The notes: generated from the letters alone by a model not told the origin. A stretch of 10,269 bases of DNA from JAVBPA01 sp031549925 (GCA_031549925.1 JAVBPA010000086.1:1-10269); one strand, 5' to 3'; shown: positions 1 to 6,811, counted from the first letter of the stretch. Translations and numbers: made by a program.

Positions 1-1
1 T

Positions 2-193
2 GTTTCTGATATGTGCCGTGTGCTGCTCGAAGGAGGAGTGCAACGCGCTCATGGTGATATGGCATATCATGTTCTTGATATCATGCAGTCAATACACGAT
101 TCAAACGATACACAAAAAATATTAACTCTTGATTCTTCCTGCTCACGCCCTGCTCCTCTTCCGCTTGGATTGGAAGACGGATATTTATCATAG
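2..193 (+). CDS. Gfo/Idh/MocA-family oxidoreductase, C-terminal end only (5' end outside window)
   Basis: The reading frame is open from the first bases of the window, so this is the tail (63 codons) of a gene that starts upstream; the ATG at 11 is an internal methionine, not a start. The visible residues match the end of NAD(P)-dependent Gfo/Idh/MocA oxidoreductases: a stretch reading RAHGDMAYHVLDIMQSIHDS, which is the late helix of the C-terminal alpha/beta domain, then a strand and the terminal CSRPAPLPLGLEDG segment typical of this family in Firmicutes. Such enzymes are cytoplasmic sugar or inositol dehydrogenases, but the Rossmann domain and catalytic Lys/His region are outside the window, so the substrate cannot be inferred. 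The stop lies 9 nt before the GNAT gene, suggesting a shared transcript. Confidence 0.8.
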   Translation, partial: VSDMCRVLLEGGVQRAHGDMAYHVLDIMQSIHDSNDTQKILTLDSSCSRPAPLPLGLEDGYLS

Positions 194-202
194 TAATAAA
201 AA

Positions 203-1168
203 ATGATAAATATAGATTTACTATTTTCCTCGGATATTGAAGAAGTATTTTATATTGCGAAAAAGAATTATTATAAAGAACGTATTAAAAATCCGGTTTT
301 GCCGGAAAAAATAAATATAGATTTTTTGGCTGGCTTCGGAAATAATAATTGTAGTGTTAAAGCATATGACGAGGGCGGAATAATCGGTTATTTATGCGGT
401 ACTCCGCCCTTTTTGCGTGCTTTCGGATCTACAGAAGTTTCCGGAGTTTTTTCTCCTATGGGTTCAAACGGTATAACAAATGAAAAAAATATTAATCTAT
501 ATACATTACTTTATCAAAAAGCTGCTGATTTATGGGTAAAAGCCGGAGCGGTCAGTCATGCTGTATCATTGTATTCACATGATGTAGCATCAAATGAACT
601 TTTTTTCAAATACGGTTTCGGGATGCGCTGTGTTGACGCTGTGCGTCCGATGAAAAATATTGATTTTATAACAAACGAAAATTACAAATATTCAGAGCTT
701 GATATACTGGATTATGTGTTGGTATATCCTCTGTATTTAATGCTTTTTGATCATCATAAGAAGAGTCTGTTTTTTATGTCGAGAAAACCCGAAACAAAAG
801 AAAATTTTATAAATTCATGTTTCAATAATAAATCCAGATTTTTTGCCGCCAGATATAAAGACAATATAGTTGCATTTCTAAAAATATCAAAAGACGGAGA
901 AACATTTGTTTGTTCATCAGACGATTATATTCATATCGGAGGAGCTTATTGTACTCCTGATCATAGGGGACTTGGGATAATGCAGTCACTTATAAATTAT
1001 GCGATACCGATATTAAAAAGCGAAGGATATAATTTATTGGGAGTTGATTTTGAAAGTATTAATCCGATTGCGTGTAATTTTTGGTCAAAATACTTTTTTT
1101 CATATAATCAAAGCGTTGTACGCAGAATAGATGAAAATATTTTAATAGAATATAACAAAAATTTTTGA
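203..1168 (+). CDS. Tandem-domain GNAT family N-acetyltransferase
   Basis: This 321-residue protein looks like two GCN5-related acetyltransferase folds in series. The N-terminal half (about residues 1-150) ends with a GNAT-like segment, SHDVASNELFFKYGFG (125-140), the usual Asn-containing helix and GF turn. Its acetyl-CoA pyrophosphate loop is poorly conserved (FSPMGSNGI). The C-terminal half carries a canonical motif A, with R255-G256-L257-G258-I259 after a strand ending at C250, followed by a late SINPIACNFWSKYFF motif. By analogy with other tandem GNATs, the C-terminal domain is probably the catalytic one and the N-terminal one structural or substrate-binding; this is inference. No Shine-Dalgarno precedes the ATG, which lies 9 nt after the oxidoreductase stop. 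The acceptor substrate is unknown. There is no recognisable terminator directly after it. Confidence 0.8.
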   Translation: MINIDLLFSSDIEEVFYIAKKNYYKERIKNPVLPEKINIDFLAGFGNNNCSVKAYDEGGIIGYLCGTPPFLRAFGSTEVSGVFSPMGSNGITNEKNINLYTLLYQKAADLWVKAGAVSHAVSLYSHDVASNELFFKYGFGMRCVDAVRPMKNIDFITNENYKYSELDILDYVLVYPLYLMLFDHHKKSLFFMSRKPETKENFINSCFNNKSRFFAARYKDNIVAFLKISKDGETFVCSSDDYIHIGGAYCTPDHRGLGIMQSLINYAIPILKSEGYNLLGVDFESINPIACNFWSKYFFSYNQSVVRRIDENILIEYNKNF

Positions 1169-1240
1169 TGATTTTTTTAGATTAAAATTCTGTAATTTTA
1201 TAAATGCAAATTGTATTAAATCTAAATTATTATGTAAAAA

Positions 1241-1262
1241 GTATAAAAAATATTTTTTATAC
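1241..1262. repeat. 22-bp perfect AT palindrome just upstream of the secG promoter
   Basis: The left half GTATAAAAAAT (1241-1251) is exactly the reverse complement of the right half ATTTTTTATAC (1252-1262). It ends 3 nt before the -35 box of the secG promoter. It could be a protein-binding site, an AT-only transcription stop for the upstream GNAT gene (9-bp stem, 4-nt loop, but no GC pairs and no following U run), or a chance product of the very AT-rich sequence. Confidence 0.4.
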
Positions 1263-1265
1263 ATA

Positions 1266-1294
1266 TTGCATTTTCCATTAATTTGTGTTATAAT
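1266..1294 (+). promoter_or_regulatory. Near-consensus sigma-A promoter for secG
   Basis: The -35 box TTGCAT (1266-1271) is separated by exactly 17 nt from a perfect -10 box TATAAT (1289-1294), with an extended -10 TG at 1286-1287. Transcription would start near 1301, giving a leader of about 138 nt before the secG ATG. Confidence 0.75.
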
Positions 1295-1300
1295 AACGCT

Positions 1301-1438
1301 ACTGTCTAGAAATATGTCAGCAATCTTTTCATGTAATAAAATAATGAATTTTTGAGACATATATATAATCATATGAATATTAGATTATTTACATAGATAA
1401 AATATATAAAAGATCAGTGTAAATACGTGGAGGTTTTT
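1301..1438 (+). other. secG 5' leader, about 138 nt, no recognised element
   Basis: Between the inferred transcription start and the secG ATG lies an AT-rich leader with no ORF I can support and no riboswitch or T-box core that I recognise. The only structure noted is a 7-bp inverted repeat, ATATGTC (1312-1318) against GACATAT (1356-1362), with a 37-nt loop, which is weak. The final 12 nt hold the strong secG ribosome-binding site. Confidence 0.4.
1427..1433 (+). promoter_or_regulatory. Strong Shine-Dalgarno that decides the secG start
   Basis: GTGGAGG at 1427-1433 contains GGAGG, five nt before the ATG at 1439. The in-frame GTG at 1427 is part of this site, so it is not the start even though the frame stays open through it. 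Confidence 0.85.
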
Positions 1439-1825
1439 ATGGATGTTTTAAATTTAATTTTAGGAATCTTTTTGCTGGTATCAGCCGTTTTTTTAATCAT
1501 AGCAGTTTTAATGCAGTCCGGTAAATCGCATAATCTCTCCGGTTCCATAGCGGGCGGAGCGGAGACGTTTTTCGGTAAGACGAAAGGCAAAACTATTGAT
1601 AAAATGCTAAGCAAATTAACGACTGTCATTTCAATAATATTTGTAATAATCGTTATCGTAGTTTATGTTATTCAACCTGAAACCGGAATTGATTTTGACA
1701 AATGGCTTGACGATTATCTAGAAGACGAACAAACAGAAACGACAACGGTAGCCGATACAACGGCAGAAATTCCAGAAGATACAACATCTGCTGAAGAATC
1801 CGATATTGTTGACGGTAACACATAA
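1439..1825 (+). CDS. secG: Preprotein translocase subunit SecG with extended acidic C-terminal tail
   Basis: SecG is the small auxiliary subunit of the SecYEG protein-export channel in the cytoplasmic membrane. The 128-residue product shows the family pattern: a first membrane segment (about residues 4-25), the conserved loop with LMQSGK, GSIAGGAETFFGKTKGK (about 24-51) and a second membrane segment (about 62-79). SecG proteins usually end soon after the second helix, at roughly 70-80 residues; here a hydrophilic tail of about 50 residues follows, rich in Asp, Glu and Thr, with about 17 acidic residues and a single lysine. By known SecG topology this tail would lie outside the cell membrane. 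The ATG at 1439 is chosen because GGAGG sits 5 nt upstream. The gene appears to be its own transcription unit, with a promoter at 1266-1294 and a terminator at 1836-1870. Identification is firm; the tail function is unknown. Confidence 0.93.
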   Translation: MDVLNLILGIFLLVSAVFLIIAVLMQSGKSHNLSGSIAGGAETFFGKTKGKTIDKMLSKLTTVISIIFVIIVIVVYVIQPETGIDFDKWLDDYLEDEQTETTTVADTTAEIPEDTTSAEESDIVDGNT

Positions 1826-1835
1826 AAATATTTTC

Positions 1836-1870
1836 CCGCCTTTGGTTTAACAAAGGCGGATTTTATTTAT
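1836..1870 (+). terminator. Rho-independent terminator after secG
   Basis: A perfect 9-bp GC-rich stem CCGCCTTTG (1836-1844) pairs with CAAAGGCGG (1851-1859) around a 6-nt loop GTTTAA, followed by the T-rich run ATTTTATTTAT. It begins 10 nt after the secG stop and is the most GC-rich non-coding element in the window. Confidence 0.88.
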
Positions 1871-1886
1871 ACTATATATATGAATA

Positions 1887-1915
1887 TTAAAAAACAAATT
1901 TTGATTTTATATAAT
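1887..1915 (+). promoter_or_regulatory. Possible promoter for rnr
   Basis: A perfect TATAAT -10 box (1910-1915) lies 25 nt before the rnr ATG, with a weak -35 TTAAAA (1887-1892) at 17-nt spacing. It lies just downstream of the secG terminator, where a new promoter is expected, but such hexamers are common in sequence this AT-rich. Confidence 0.4.
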
Positions 1916-1940
1916 AACTTTTAGAATTATAGGTAAAAAT

Positions 1941-4103
1941 ATGGATTTATACAACAGAGTACATGAATATATAACAGCGAAAAATTATATTCCTCAAAAA
2001 ATTGATGAACTGTTTTTAAATTTTAATAGTATTTCATCTTATGCTGATTTTTATGAAGTAATACAAAAACTAATCGGCGAAGGAAAAATCGCATATATTA
2101 AAAAAGATAAAATATCGTCTACAGAAGCAATAGGATATATAAGAGGAACATATAAATCGAATGCGAAAAAATTCGGTTTTTTTGTGCCGGATGAAGAATA
2201 CAGAAAACGCTGCGGAGGTGATCTTTATATTTCACCGGAAAATTCCGCGGATGATAGCGGGTTTTTAGCGGTTGATGATGACATTGTTTTAATATTAATG
2301 AAATCTCCTGTCAGCGCGGGTGAACAACGCAGCGGAGAAGGAAAAATAATAAAAATTATAGAGCATAAATTAAAAAGCGTTATCGGAACACTAAAATTAC
2401 TTCCATCATATATAAAAGGACAAAAAACACACTATTATATTAAATCAGACGATCGTCATATTAATTTTTTAACTCTTATTGATAATATTGATAATTATAA
2501 AATAGGAGACAAAGTCGAAGCTAATATATCTGATTATCATACCGTTTCATCGGATGCTAAGGGTTATATTGTTTGTTCATTCGGTGCAAGTGATTCATCT
2601 GAAGCAAATTACAACGCAATACTCCATGAAAACGGAATAAAAACAACTTTTGACGCAAATACCATAACCGAAGCGGACGAAGTATCAAAGGAAGAAATTT
2701 CTGTTGCCGGTAGAACAGATTTACGTAATAAGATAATATTTACGATAGACGGCGAAGATGCAAAAGATTTGGACGATGCTATTTCCGTTGAAAAAAACGG
2801 AGATAATTATATATTAGGAGTGCACATCGCCGATGTTTCACATTATGTAAAAGAAAATTCTTCAATAGATAATGAAGCTCTAGAACGCGGCACAAGCGTT
2901 TATTTTAACGACCGTGTTATTCCTATGCTTCCGGAAAGCTTATCAAACGGATGCTGTTCGTTAAATGCTGATACTGATAAATATACATTATCTGTTTTTA
3001 TAACATTAAACGGAGAGGGCGAAATTATCGGTTGCGAATTAACAGAAGCGGTTATAAAATCTGTTGTTCGCGGAGTTTACAGTGAATTGAATGATCTTAT
3101 TAAAAATGGTATTTCATCACCGTTTATAGATAAATATAAAATTATATATAATAATTCATTTTCTGATATATTATCATTATATGATATTTTAAATAAAAAA
3201 AGTATTAAACGCGGTGCTTTGGAACTGGAAACAAATGAAGCAAAAATCATAATAGAAAACGGAAAACCTGTAAATATAATTAAACGCGAACGCGGAATAA
3301 CCGAACGTATTATAGAACAATTTATGTTATGCGCAAATGAAGCGGTAGCTGAATGGCTTTTTTGGCAGGACATGCCTTGCGTTTACCGTATACATGAAAA
3401 TCCCTCACCTGAAAAGATACAGATATTTTCAGTATTCGCACATAACTTAGGTTTAAATATCGCTCCGCTGAGAGTTAAAAATATAAGATCATCTTCATTC
3501 GCTCAAATTTTGGAAGAAGCTAAAAGTTATGGTTTGGGCAGTACAGTTTCTTATGTTATGTTAAGATCGCAAATGAAAGCGAGATACAGTTCTACTTCTC
3601 ATCCGCATTTCGGATTATCAATTGATAAATATTGTCATTTTACATCTCCTATAAGACGGTATCCAGATCTTGCCGTTCATAGAATAGTTAAAACTGTTTT
3701 AAAGGGAAATATGGAAGATGTTAATTATAATAAAATGGTTTCTTTTGCGGAAAACGCGGCTAAATTATCTTCTGAAAATGAATTAAAATCCGTGAGCGCT
3801 GAAAGAGATATTGAAAATTTATATAAAACAATTTTCATGAGCGAACAAATCGGAAAAATCTATGATGGTATAATAAGTTCCGTAACACCTTTTGGATTTT
3901 TTGTGGAACTTGAAAATACATGCGAAGGTCTTGTCCCGATTTCTTCGCTTGACGGTTATTTTAATTATGACGAACGTTCTATGACTTTAAAATGCGGATA
4001 TTCGATATATGAACTCGGTATGCGTGTAGCTGTGGTTATAGAAAGCGCCGATATAATATCAAGACGTGTTGAAATGCGTATTTATGAGAAAAAAAGAAAA
4101 TAG
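1941..4103 (+). CDS. rnr: Ribonuclease R (RNB-family 3'-5' exoribonuclease)
   Basis: RNase R degrades structured RNA processively from the 3' end and acts in mRNA decay, rRNA quality control and, with tmRNA/SmpB, removal of non-stop messages. The 720 residues show the full family architecture: a helical N-terminal region (1-60), a cold-shock OB domain (about 65-125, with KKFGFFVPDE), a second OB-like stretch (about 135-215), the RNB catalytic domain (about 258-600) and a C-terminal S1 domain (from about 638, with PFGFFVELENTCEGLVP). The metal-binding aspartates are present in TIDGEDAKDLDDA as D270, D276, D278 and D279, the spacing seen in RNase II/R. HIADVSHYV, VYFNDRVIPMLPE and FTSPIRRYPDL (567-576) are also intact. 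The basic tail after S1 is very short. An AGG at 1931-1933 is a weak ribosome site. Neither smpB nor ssrA follows; the next gene is convergent with a gap of only 4 nt. Confidence 0.96.
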   Translation: MDLYNRVHEYITAKNYIPQKIDELFLNFNSISSYADFYEVIQKLIGEGKIAYIKKDKISSTEAIGYIRGTYKSNAKKFGFFVPDEEYRKRCGGDLYISPENSADDSGFLAVDDDIVLILMKSPVSAGEQRSGEGKIIKIIEHKLKSVIGTLKLLPSYIKGQKTHYYIKSDDRHINFLTLIDNIDNYKIGDKVEANISDYHTVSSDAKGYIVCSFGASDSSEANYNAILHENGIKTTFDANTITEADEVSKEEISVAGRTDLRNKIIFTIDGEDAKDLDDAISVEKNGDNYILGVHIADVSHYVKENSSIDNEALERGTSVYFNDRVIPMLPESLSNGCCSLNADTDKYTLSVFITLNGEGEIIGCELTEAVIKSVVRGVYSELNDLIKNGISSPFIDKYKIIYNNSFSDILSLYDILNKKSIKRGALELETNEAKIIIENGKPVNIIKRERGITERIIEQFMLCANEAVAEWLFWQDMPCVYRIHENPSPEKIQIFSVFAHNLGLNIAPLRVKNIRSSSFAQILEEAKSYGLGSTVSYVMLRSQMKARYSSTSHPHFGLSIDKYCHFTSPIRRYPDLAVHRIVKTVLKGNMEDVNYNKMVSFAENAAKLSSENELKSVSAERDIENLYKTIFMSEQIGKIYDGIISSVTPFGFFVELENTCEGLVPISSLDGYFNYDERSMTLKCGYSIYELGMRVAVVIESADIISRRVEMRIYEKKRK

Positions 4104-4107
4104 TATA

Positions 4108-4707
4108 TTATTTTAAAATACCGTATAACGAATCTTGTGCCGCTGATATTGCTTTATTTGACGGAATACACCATATTTTGCCGTTTTTAACGCTTTTAAA
4201 GGCTCCCAGATCAAATATAACCCCCGCAAGTGTGTTCGGATAAGCAGGATTTTCAATACGGGATAGAACGGTGTTTCCAATCGAAATCATTTCATACCAT
4301 GTTCCCTCCCCCGCTTCGGCTTCAATTAATCTTGCCAGAAGCATTATATCATTTTCGTTATAATCCTGCGATGATTTCAGATATTCATTGTACAATAATT
4401 GATATAAAGCGGGATCTGATGACCCTTTTCCCTCATAACCGTAAAATAATTGAAAATTCCTGATAGCTTCAGAAGTTTTTATATTATTCAAACCATCAAT
4501 ATCTCCGGTATAAAAACCAAGAACAGAAAGCATTTTTTGCATTTTTTCAACTGAATATAATTCTGAAACATTAATATTCGGTTCATCAATACTATTTATT
4601 TTATAAAATATGATATTCCATAAAAAAAGCGAACCCGATATTATAAGCGAAGGTAAAATAAGTAATATTATATATTTTATTTTTTTGTTTAATTTATTTA
4701 TTTTCAT
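4108..4707 (-). CDS. Membrane-anchored PG-binding/SleB-CwlJ-type cell wall hydrolase, C-terminally truncated
   Basis: The 199-residue product begins with a basic stretch and a hydrophobic anchor or uncleaved signal (about residues 10-35), followed by a peptidoglycan-binding domain 1 repeat (about 50-105, with MQKMLSVLGFYTGDIDG and AIRNFQLFYG). It ends in a Hydrolase_2 domain (from about 119): LLARLIEAEAGEG aligns with the A-E-A motif of SleB, making E131 the likely catalytic glutamate. VLSRI and YPNTLAGVIFDLGAF also match. SleB and CwlJ cut spore cortex peptidoglycan; relatives act on vegetative wall. Family members normally continue about 40 residues past the AAxDSLxG helix into a GALYFYNP-like strand and a conserved terminal segment; here the protein stops right after that helix, and I see no continuation in any frame. 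The stop is 4 nt from the convergent rnr stop. Only a weak AAAGA precedes the start. It may be inactive or non-cortical. Confidence 0.8.
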   Translation of the reverse strand: MKINKLNKKIKYIILLILPSLIISGSLFLWNIIFYKINSIDEPNINVSELYSVEKMQKMLSVLGFYTGDIDGLNNIKTSEAIRNFQLFYGYEGKGSSDPALYQLLYNEYLKSSQDYNENDIMLLARLIEAEAGEGTWYEMISIGNTVLSRIENPAYPNTLAGVIFDLGAFKSVKNGKIWCIPSNKAISAAQDSLYGILK

Positions 4708-4770
4708 AATAATTTATCTTTCAAAACGATTTATTCAAATACATGTTAATATTATTTATTCCCCTCTTAA

Positions 4771-4799
4771 TTGACTTTAAACTTATTTTGTGATAAAAT
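4771..4799 (+). promoter_or_regulatory. Near-consensus sigma-A promoter driving the DUF1934-holA-ACT-PFL-dac-alr run
   Basis: TTGACT (4771-4776), a 17-nt spacer and TAAAAT (4794-4799), preceded by an extended -10 TG at 4791-4792. Transcription would begin near 4806, leaving a leader of about 36 nt before the first ATG at 4842. It lies in the 134-nt gap between the divergent hydrolase gene and the operon. I could not identify a convincing minus-strand promoter for the hydrolase in the same gap. Confidence 0.72.
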
Positions 4800-4841
4800 A
4801 ATTCATTGATTATTCTATCAAACAAAAAATTGTGAGATGAT

Positions 4842-5408
4842 ATGTGTTTTGAAATTCAAGAAAAAAAAGTTAAAAAATCAGTTAAAATAGATATGCATTC
4901 AACTATTACAACCCTTTTATCTGACAATATATTTTCAAACGGATTTACAGATGATGATTTTTTTGATGATAATGACGACATTATTAATATAATGAAAAAA
5001 ATCATTTTGCCGGATGATGATAATTCTGTTAATGAAATATCTTTTTCCACAGACGGATATATATCAGAAGAAAACGGATGTATTGAACTATCGTACAAAG
5101 AAAGTGAATTGACAGGATTTGAGGGATCATCGACATTAATATCTTTTAACCAGAGATTACCAAACCAAATAACAATGGTAAGAAACGGATCATATTCTAC
5201 TCTTTTGGTTTTTAATTCTGATGTAAAAAGACAGCGGTGTGTTTATAATTTAAATTTTCTTCCTCCCTTTGAATTAAATGTATACACTAAATATATAAAA
5301 AATAATATGACATTTTCCGGCGGCGAAATAATAATTGATTATTTTATCGAAATGGCTGGAATTAAAACAGAATACAGTCATATGTATATAACTGTAAATG
5401 AAATATAA
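4842..5408 (+). CDS. DUF1934 (YwiB-like) beta-barrel protein with acidic insertion
   Basis: The 188-residue protein matches the DUF1934/YwiB family, small cytoplasmic calycin-like beta barrels of unknown function in Firmicutes. Family hallmarks are the G-Y/x-L-S-Y-K-E-S strand (DGYISEENGCIELSYKES), a hydrophobic TLISF strand, a MVRNGSYSTLLVF strand and the FELNVYTKYI segment, ending with an IDYFIEMAGI and YITVNEI strand pair. Members are usually around 140 residues; the extra length comes from an Asp-rich stretch (about residues 34-62, with DDDFFDDNDD and PDDDN) between the first strand and the rest of the barrel. The start at 4842 fits the promoter and has a poor ribosome site (GTGAG); an alternative ATG at 4893 would drop 17 basic residues. 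It is first in the operon, 6 nt from holA. Confidence 0.75.
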   Translation: MCFEIQEKKVKKSVKIDMHSTITTLLSDNIFSNGFTDDDFFDDNDDIINIMKKIILPDDDNSVNEISFSTDGYISEENGCIELSYKESELTGFEGSSTLISFNQRLPNQITMVRNGSYSTLLVFNSDVKRQRCVYNLNFLPPFELNVYTKYIKNNMTFSGGEIIIDYFIEMAGIKTEYSHMYITVNEI

Positions 5409-5414
5409 AATATT

Positions 5415-6476
5415 ATGAATGCTTCAGAATACAGAAAATTATTAAAAAATGATCCTTCAGGCGGTTATATTTTTTTTGGCGAAGAAGAATATATGAAATA
5501 TTTTTGTTACACCGAAACCAAAAATATTATATCCGCTAATCAATCAGAAGCCGCTTTTTCGATAAAAAGATACAGTGCGGAGAAAATTGATGATTTTATT
5601 TCATCACTCAGTGATATATATGATTATATAATAACTCCCTCTATGTTTTTTGAATATAAGCTTGTATCTGTTCATGATTTGGATGCAAAACAAATAAAAG
5701 AAGCTGATTTAAACACGATTTGTGAAACTCTTTCCGCTATTTGCAAAATTGGTTTTGAAAAATGTATCTTGATTTTTTATATGAAAGCGGATTCTTATGA
5801 TTCAGGCACATTAAAAAAACCTTCTAAAATACACGAAAATTTATGTAAGTATTTAACTCCGGTCGAATTTCCGAAGGAAAGTGTTCAAAAATTAATTTCA
5901 TGGGTAAATAAACATTTTACATCACAAAACATAAATATCGAAATCAACTTATGTGAAATGTTAATCGACAGATGTAAATCATCCATGACATTATTATCAA
6001 ATGAAATATCAAAGCTGTGTTCATATGTACTGGCTCAAAACAGAAACGAAATTTTACGGGATGATATAGAAAATGTTACTGTATTAGTTGATGATTTTGA
6101 AGAATTCGCAATATCCGAAGCCGTAATGAATGGAAAAAAAACAGAAGTTTACAAGATTCTCAATGATTTAAAAATGAATAAAAATTCTTTCGCGGCGGCA
6201 AATAAGCCTGAAGTTATATTAGCTTCTATATCTCGTATATTCTGCGATATGATTCAAATAAAAATTTTATCAGAAGCAGGTATGACAGCAAATGATATTT
6301 CAGTAAAAACCGGTATTCATCAATACAGGGTTGGTCTTTATTTGAATTCATTAAAAAAATATGAAGAAAAACATATTTATAAAATAATCAAGTTATGCGA
6401 TGAAACCGATATAAAAATAAAAAGTTCCGGACTTGAAAATTCTATGCTAATCGACCGGTTGGTCGCTCTATTATAG
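5415..6476 (+). CDS. holA: DNA polymerase III delta subunit
   Basis: HolA is the delta subunit of the clamp loader; it opens the beta sliding clamp so it can be placed on DNA. The 353 residues have the size and order of the family: an N-terminal AAA+-like domain opening with GGYIFFGEEEYMKYF (about residues 16-30), where delta proteins have Y-x-x-x-G-x-E, and no functional Walker A as expected for delta. Then come a central SSMTLLSNEISKLCSYV helix with DDIENV, characteristic of delta, and a helical C-terminal collar domain with FAISEAVMNGKK, an IMQ-type helix pair and a terminal DIKIKSSGLENSMLIDRLV segment. The sequence is otherwise divergent, as is normal for HolA. No Shine-Dalgarno is visible and the ATG is 6 nt after the DUF1934 stop, implying co-transcription. 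Confidence 0.88.
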   Translation: MNASEYRKLLKNDPSGGYIFFGEEEYMKYFCYTETKNIISANQSEAAFSIKRYSAEKIDDFISSLSDIYDYIITPSMFFEYKLVSVHDLDAKQIKEADLNTICETLSAICKIGFEKCILIFYMKADSYDSGTLKKPSKIHENLCKYLTPVEFPKESVQKLISWVNKHFTSQNINIEINLCEMLIDRCKSSMTLLSNEISKLCSYVLAQNRNEILRDDIENVTVLVDDFEEFAISEAVMNGKKTEVYKILNDLKMNKNSFAAANKPEVILASISRIFCDMIQIKILSEAGMTANDISVKTGIHQYRVGLYLNSLKKYEEKHIYKIIKLCDETDIKIKSSGLENSMLIDRLVALL

Positions 6477-6480
6477 TAAA

Positions 6481-6520
6481 TATAATAAATTATAATAAAT
6501 TATAATAAATAATAAATTAT
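6481..6520 (+). repeat. 10-bp tandem repeat TATAATAAAT between holA and the ACT gene
   Basis: Three exact copies of TATAATAAAT occupy 6481-6510, followed by a degenerate fourth copy (AATAAATTAT, 6511-6520). Each unit contains a TATAAT -10 hexamer, so the array puts three perfect -10 boxes in phase with the DNA helix. The best -35 candidate, TTGGTC at 6459-6464, is weak and lies inside the end of holA. The array fills most of the 65-nt holA-ACT gap. Confidence 0.85.
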
Positions 6521-6541
6521 TAAGGATTAAAAAAAATATAA

Positions 6542-6811
6542 ATGAAAGCTTTTATAACTGTTATAGGAAAAGATAATTTTGGTATTATTGCTGCTGTAAG
6601 TGCAAAATGCACTGAATTTAAAGTAAATATTATCGATATTACGCAAAGTGTTTTACATGAATATTTCGCAATGATCATGCTTGTCGATATAGATGAAATG
6701 TCTATATCATTCAATGATTTTATCGATTATATGAATGAAGTCGGAAAAGAAAAGAATCTTGAAATACGCACAATGCATGAAGATATTTTTAATTCTATGC
6801 ATAGAATATAA
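6542..6811 (+). CDS. UPF0237 family ACT-domain protein
   Basis: The 89-residue protein is a single ACT domain of the UPF0237 family. The hallmark is the N-terminal GKDNFGIIAAVSAKCTEF segment (about residues 9-26), then NIIDITQSVL and FAMIMLVDID, matching the family pattern G-K-D-x-x-G-I-I-A ... N-I-x-D-I-x-Q ... F-x-M-I-M. ACT domains are small ligand-binding, usually amino-acid-sensing folds that pair as dimers; the ligand here is unknown. The next gene is its usual partner, a UPF0210/PFL protein, 30 nt downstream. This pairing is conserved in many Firmicutes and beyond, and suggests the ACT protein regulates or binds the larger one (inference). An AAGGA at 6522-6526 is 15 nt from the ATG, farther than usual. 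Confidence 0.9.
   Translation: MKAFITVIGKDNFGIIAAVSAKCTEFKVNIIDITQSVLHEYFAMIMLVDIDEMSISFNDFIDYMNEVGKEKNLEIRTMHEDIFNSMHRI

Noticed and set aside
203..1168. GNAT protein as an aminoglycoside-modifying or toxin-type acetyltransferase
   Set aside because: The tandem-GNAT architecture gives no substrate evidence and there is no antitoxin-like or resistance-linked neighbour.
1176..1226. Inverted repeat TTTAGATT / AATCTAAA after the GNAT gene as a terminator
   Set aside because: 8-bp AT-rich arms with a 35-nt loop and no U run directly after; compatible with chance in this base composition.
1142..1372. Minus-strand 76-residue reading frame between the GNAT gene and secG
   Set aside because: Low-complexity Phe/Ile/Lys composition, no ribosome site, and it overlaps the GNAT end and the secG promoter; no family resemblance.
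1427..1438. GTG at 1427 as the secG start
   Set aside because: The GTG lies inside the GTGGAGG ribosome site, and an ATG follows at ideal 5-nt spacing, so the start is 1439.
4109..4120. TATTTTAAAATA palindrome at the convergent gene ends as a bidirectional terminator
   Set aside because: AT-only 12-bp palindrome with no GC stem; too weak to call.
6452..6465. Hairpin CGACC-GGTT-GGTCG as a holA terminator
   Set aside because: It lies inside the last codons of holA, the stem is only 5 bp and no U run follows; downstream genes appear co-transcribed.
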